NCBI GenBank assembly: GCA_947481985.1
Contig: CANKIK010000100.1
Location: 1 to 17,427 of the forward strand
Reading direction: 5' to 3'
Length of the DNA: 17,427 nucleotides
From: QWOP01 sp003669605
Lineage (GTDB): Bacteria; Planctomycetota; Planctomycetia; Pirellulales; UBA1268
Below the pieces are notes generated by a model. That model searched no databases. It saw nothing but the letters and a program-made list of their open reading frames with translations, and was not told where the DNA came from. Below, piece by piece: positions 14,954 to 17,427 of this stretch. Made by a program: the position numbers and the translations under genes. The first letter of the stretch is position 1. Every line of letters begins with the position of its first letter.

Positions 14954-15778
14954 TCAGACGTCACAGAGGCTGACTGCCTGCTTCAGGCCAGACAGCGCGT
15001 CGCGGGTGGGGATGAATTCGTGTCCCACCCAGCCCTTGTACCCGAGTTCAACCAGCTTCCGCATGATCGGCGGGAAGTTGATCTCCTGATTGTCGTCGAG
15101 TTCCGCGCGGCCAGGGTTGCCAGCGGTGTGGATGTGGCCGATGACATCCTTGCACTCCTCCAGCCGACGGATCACATCGCCGTTCATCACCTGGACGTGG
15201 TAGATGTCGAAGAGAAGTTTCACGCGCGGCGAGCCGACGCGGCGGCAGATGTTGGCCACATAGTCGATGTCGTCGCCTTGATAGCCGGGGTGGCCCTTCA
15301 TCGGATGGCTGCCATCACGGGTGTTGAGGTGTTCAAGACAGATCGTGACCCCCTGCTTCTCCGCGTGGGCGGCGATCGCCTTCAGCCCCTTGACGCAGTT
15401 GTCGGCCCCCTCCTCGAGCGAGATCTCGCCACTGGTGGGATCGTCGGCGTCGCGCCACTTGTAGCCAGTAAAGGCGATCACGGCCGGCATGCCGGCAGCC
15501 GCACAGCCGTCGATCGTCTTCGAGGTCCGCTCGATCACCTCCGGCTGGTAGACCGGATTGTTGAAGCCGCGCATGAAGGGCGCCCCAGGCATCCCGTTGG
15601 CGGCAAGCGCGCAGGTAAGGCCGTGCTTTTTCAGCGTCGGGAAGGCGTCGGGTTCGAGGATCTCAATCGACGTGCAGCCGAGGTCTTTGGCCACCTTGCA
15701 CATCGTCTCGAGGTCCCACTTGTCGCCGGCGATGTTGTAGCACCAGTAGACGAGCGAGTGATTGATATGGCCCAGCAT
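14954..15778 (-). CDS. hydroxypyruvate isomerase-like TIM barrel
   Basis: This 274-residue cytoplasmic protein belongs to the xylose-isomerase-like AP endonuclease 2 superfamily. Hydroxypyruvate isomerase (Hyi) interconverts hydroxypyruvate and tartronate semialdehyde. The expected metal and catalytic set is visible: Glu149 (ICLEHLN), Asp191 (FDIYH), His217 (GHIHTAG) and Glu254 (GHEFIP), with NTRDGSHPMKGHPGYQGDD between strands. There is no signal peptide. The ATG at 15778 has GGAGAG 6 bases upstream. It is convergent with glycerate kinase; reduction of tartronate semialdehyde would give that kinase's substrate, but no reductase is present in the window. The superfamily also includes other sugar-phosphate isomerases and epimerases, so substrate is not certain. 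It is divergent from the SGNH gene across 140 bases. Confidence 0.88.
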   Translation of the reverse strand: MLGHINHSLVYWCYNIAGDKWDLETMCKVAKDLGCTSIEILEPDAFPTLKKHGLTCALAANGMPGAPFMRGFNNPVYQPEVIERTSKTIDGCAAAGMPAVIAFTGYKWRDADDPTSGEISLEEGADNCVKGLKAIAAHAEKQGVTICLEHLNTRDGSHPMKGHPGYQGDDIDYVANICRRVGSPRVKLLFDIYHVQVMNGDVIRRLEECKDVIGHIHTAGNPGRAELDDNQEINFPPIMRKLVELGYKGWVGHEFIPTRDALSGLKQAVSLCDV

Positions 15779-15918
15779 GTGTGGCTCTCCGGAAGGCGTG
15801 TCGATGGTTGGTGGTCGGGTCGCGTTGACCGGCAGCCGTGCCGCCGCCGGAGTCGCCCCCTTGAGACCACGGCCGAGGCTACACTACCACCTGTCCAGCC
15901 ACTCCGGAAGCGTCCTCC
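15779..15918. other. divergent intergenic region
   Basis: This should hold promoters for both the isomerase (minus) and the SGNH gene (plus). TTGAGA at 15869-15874 on the plus strand is a fair -35, but no good -10 sits at the right spacing. A 9-bp direct repeat CTCCGGAAG occurs near both ends (15787-15795 and 15902-15910). Nothing else was seen. Confidence 0.4.
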
Positions 15919-16908
15919 ATGCCTCCCCACGCGCGTTCGTTGTCTGCCGCTCTCTTCTCGCGTTCGGCCCTGTCGCTCCTCGCCGCCACGGCCCTCCTCC
16001 CGACAGCCTGGCTGGCCGCCGCCGCGGCCCCCGGTCCGGTTTCGTGGTCGCTCCGCGCAGGCGACCGCGTCGTCCTGCTGGGCGACACGGTCATCGAGCG
16101 CGAGGGGGAGAGTGGCGCGATTGAGACGGCGCTGGTCGCCATGCATCCAGGCGCCAACCTCACCTTTCGCAACCTCGGCTGGAGCGGCGACACGGTGTGG
16201 GCCGAGTCGCGGGGGGTGTTTGACGCCCCGTCGGCCGGCTACGCGCGGATGATCGATGTCGTCCGCGGTCAAAAGCCCACCGTCGTGATCGTGGCTTACG
16301 GCCGCAACGAATCGTTGGCCGGCGCTGCCGGTCTTGAGCCGTTCCGAAAGCAACTCGATCGCCTCTGCGACGACCTCCAAAGGCCGACCCCCGCCGAGGG
16401 AGACGCAGCGGACGCTGCTCCCCGTCTCGTTCTGGTCACTCCGCCGCCACTGGAAGGGGTGTCGCCGCTCAAGGCTGCCGCCGCCTTGGCGCGCAACCAG
16501 ACCCTTGCCGACTACGCCGCCGCGATCCGCACGGTAGCGGCTGCCAGGGGCACGGGAATCGTCGATCTGTTCGCGGAGGTGGCCGACAAGCTCCCCGCCG
16601 GGGCCCACCTCACCGAAAACGGCGTCCACCTCAGTGACGCTGGCTACGGCGCCGCTGCCGCGGTCTTCGCCGACTCCTGCGGCCAGCCGCTGTCGGGCGA
16701 CTTCGCCAGCCGCACCACCGCCATCCGGGACGCGGTCAACAAGAAGAACCGGCTCTTCTTCCACAGTTGGCGCCCCGCCAACGAGACCTATCTCTTCCTC
16801 TTCCGCCGCCATGAACAGGGGAACAACGCCATCGAGATCCCGCAGTTCGACCCGCTCGTGGAAGCGGCCGAGGCGACGGTGCGGGAATTGGCCAGGGAGT
16901 CACGCTGA
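15919..16908 (+). CDS. secreted GDSL/SGNH-hydrolase-like protein with altered catalytic residues
   Basis: This 329-residue protein has an N-terminal hydrophobic Ala/Leu signal segment (residues 16-37), so it is probably periplasmic. SGNH blocks are recognisable: block I VVLLGDTVIER (52-61), block II NLGWSGDTV (85-93), block III YGRNES (127-132) and block V ENGVHLSDAGY (233-243). In block I the nucleophile serine of GDS is Thr57. In block V the aspartate of DxxH is Asn234 with His237 retained, although Glu233 is adjacent. Asn130 and the block II glycine remain. SGNH enzymes are esterases or acetylhydrolases, often on carbohydrates, but this copy may be inactive, altered or a binding protein. 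Its stop is one base before the next start, so it is paired with the PVC dehydrogenase. The ribosome site is weak (GGAAG), so the start could shift slightly. Confidence 0.85.
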   Translation: MPPHARSLSAALFSRSALSLLAATALLPTAWLAAAAAPGPVSWSLRAGDRVVLLGDTVIEREGESGAIETALVAMHPGANLTFRNLGWSGDTVWAESRGVFDAPSAGYARMIDVVRGQKPTVVIVAYGRNESLAGAAGLEPFRKQLDRLCDDLQRPTPAEGDAADAAPRLVLVTPPPLEGVSPLKAAAALARNQTLADYAAAIRTVAAARGTGIVDLFAEVADKLPAGAHLTENGVHLSDAGYGAAAAVFADSCGQPLSGDFASRTTAIRDAVNKKNRLFFHSWRPANETYLFLFRRHEQGNNAIEIPQFDPLVEAAEATVRELARESR

Positions 16909-16909
16909 C

Positions 16910-17427
16910 ATGCCGAGCATTCCTTACCTGGCCCGCCGCGCCGCCCGCCACGCCATCGCCGCGGCGATCCTCTGGATTGCCATCGCCCCGCGGCCTGCCT
17001 CTGCGCAGCGGGCCCTCACCGACATCCCCACCCCCGATCCGGCAGCGGAACTGGCGGCGATGGAGGTGGCCGAAGGCTACGAGGTGAATCTGTTCGCCGC
17101 CGATCCGGCGATCCGCAAGCCGCTGCAGATCAACTTCGACCCCAGCGGGCGGATGTGGGTGTCGTCGTCGAGCGTCTACCCGCAACTCAAGCCGGGTGAA
17201 GTGCCCGACGACACGGTGACGATCCTCGATGACACCGATGGCGACGGCGGCGCCGATGTCTGGCAGGTCTTCGCCTCCGGCCTCCATATGCCGACGGCCG
17301 TCCTGCCCGGCGACGGCGGGTGCTACGTCGCCAATGCCACCGAGATGCTTCATCTGGCCGACACCGATGGCGACGGCCGCGCCGACACCCGGCGCACGAT
17401 CCTCTCGGGATTCGGCACCGAGGACAC
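16910..17427 (+). CDS. PVC-type membrane-bound dehydrogenase/cytochrome, N-terminal part
   Basis: The gene runs off the right edge after 172 codons. A signal peptide (basic RRAARH, hydrophobic IAAAILWIAIA, cleavage near ASA-Q, residue 33) directs export. The start of the beta-propeller typical of planctomycete and verrucomicrobial membrane-bound dehydrogenases follows: EGYEVNLFAADPAIRKPLQI (55-74), FDPSGRMWV (76-84) and two calcium-binding-like loops, DTDGDGGAD (108-116) and DTDGDGRAD (151-159). Full-length relatives are often around 1000 residues, with HEAT-like repeats and a C-terminal CxxCH haem domain; none of that is in the window. They are thought to oxidise sugars or similar substrates in the periplasm. 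The ATG at 16910 lies one base after the SGNH stop, with AGGGAG upstream, indicating an operon. Confidence 0.9.
   Translation, partial: MPSIPYLARRAARHAIAAAILWIAIAPRPASAQRALTDIPTPDPAAELAAMEVAEGYEVNLFAADPAIRKPLQINFDPSGRMWVSSSSVYPQLKPGEVPDDTVTILDDTDGDGGADVWQVFASGLHMPTAVLPGDGGCYVANATEMLHLADTDGDGRADTRRTILSGFGTED

Overview
The window is high-GC bacterial DNA and most likely comes from a planctomycete (Planctomycetota, Pirellulales-like). The strongest evidence is the right edge: a secreted GDSL/SGNH-like protein followed one base later by a PVC-type membrane-bound dehydrogenase/cytochrome N-terminus, a pairing typical of that phylum. A hydroxypyruvate-isomerase-family TIM barrel of planctomycete type, EF-hand-bearing secreted proteins and a TPM-domain/coiled-coil membrane protein fit the same origin. 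No rRNA, tRNA, insertion sequence, phage gene or CRISPR array was found.

Layout. (1) 1-4664, minus strand: three envelope or uncharacterised genes. In transcription order these are a secreted EF-hand protein (4664-3201), a 137-residue orphan (3102-2689) and a TPM-domain protein with one membrane helix and a very long coiled coil (2573 to beyond base 1). Hairpins without U-tracts follow the first two genes. (2) 4665-5034: the longest gene-free stretch, which holds tandem palindromes and a direct repeat flanking a long imperfect hairpin. (3) 5035-11238, minus strand: a complete five-gene peptide-type ABC importer (lipoprotein binding protein, two permeases, two ATPases). From the first permease onward its genes overlap by ATGA/GTGA junctions, which fixes their starts. 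(4) 11367-12575, minus strand: bifunctional riboflavin enzyme RibBA with a good -10 box upstream. (5) 12714-14941, plus strand: an unrecognised 284-residue protein coupled through TAATG to a MOFRL-family glycerate kinase. (6) 14954-15778, minus strand: a hydroxypyruvate-isomerase-like protein convergent with the kinase. (7) 15919-17427, plus strand: SGNH-like protein and the start of the PVC dehydrogenase.

How the genes work together. The importer is self-contained: it binds a peptide-like ligand on the outer face of the inner membrane and moves it through the OppB/OppC-like pore using OppD/OppF-like ATPases. Both permease OppC and binding protein OppA carry extra extracytoplasmic segments. 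Glycerate kinase and the isomerase meet tail to tail and can be placed in one hydroxypyruvate/tartronate-semialdehyde/glycerate route, although co-regulation is not shown. The last two genes form one translationally close unit, probably periplasmic. The most unusual points are the SGNH protein's substituted catalytic residues, the repeat cluster at 4695-4823, the OppA and OppC insertions, and the TPM/coiled-coil architecture.
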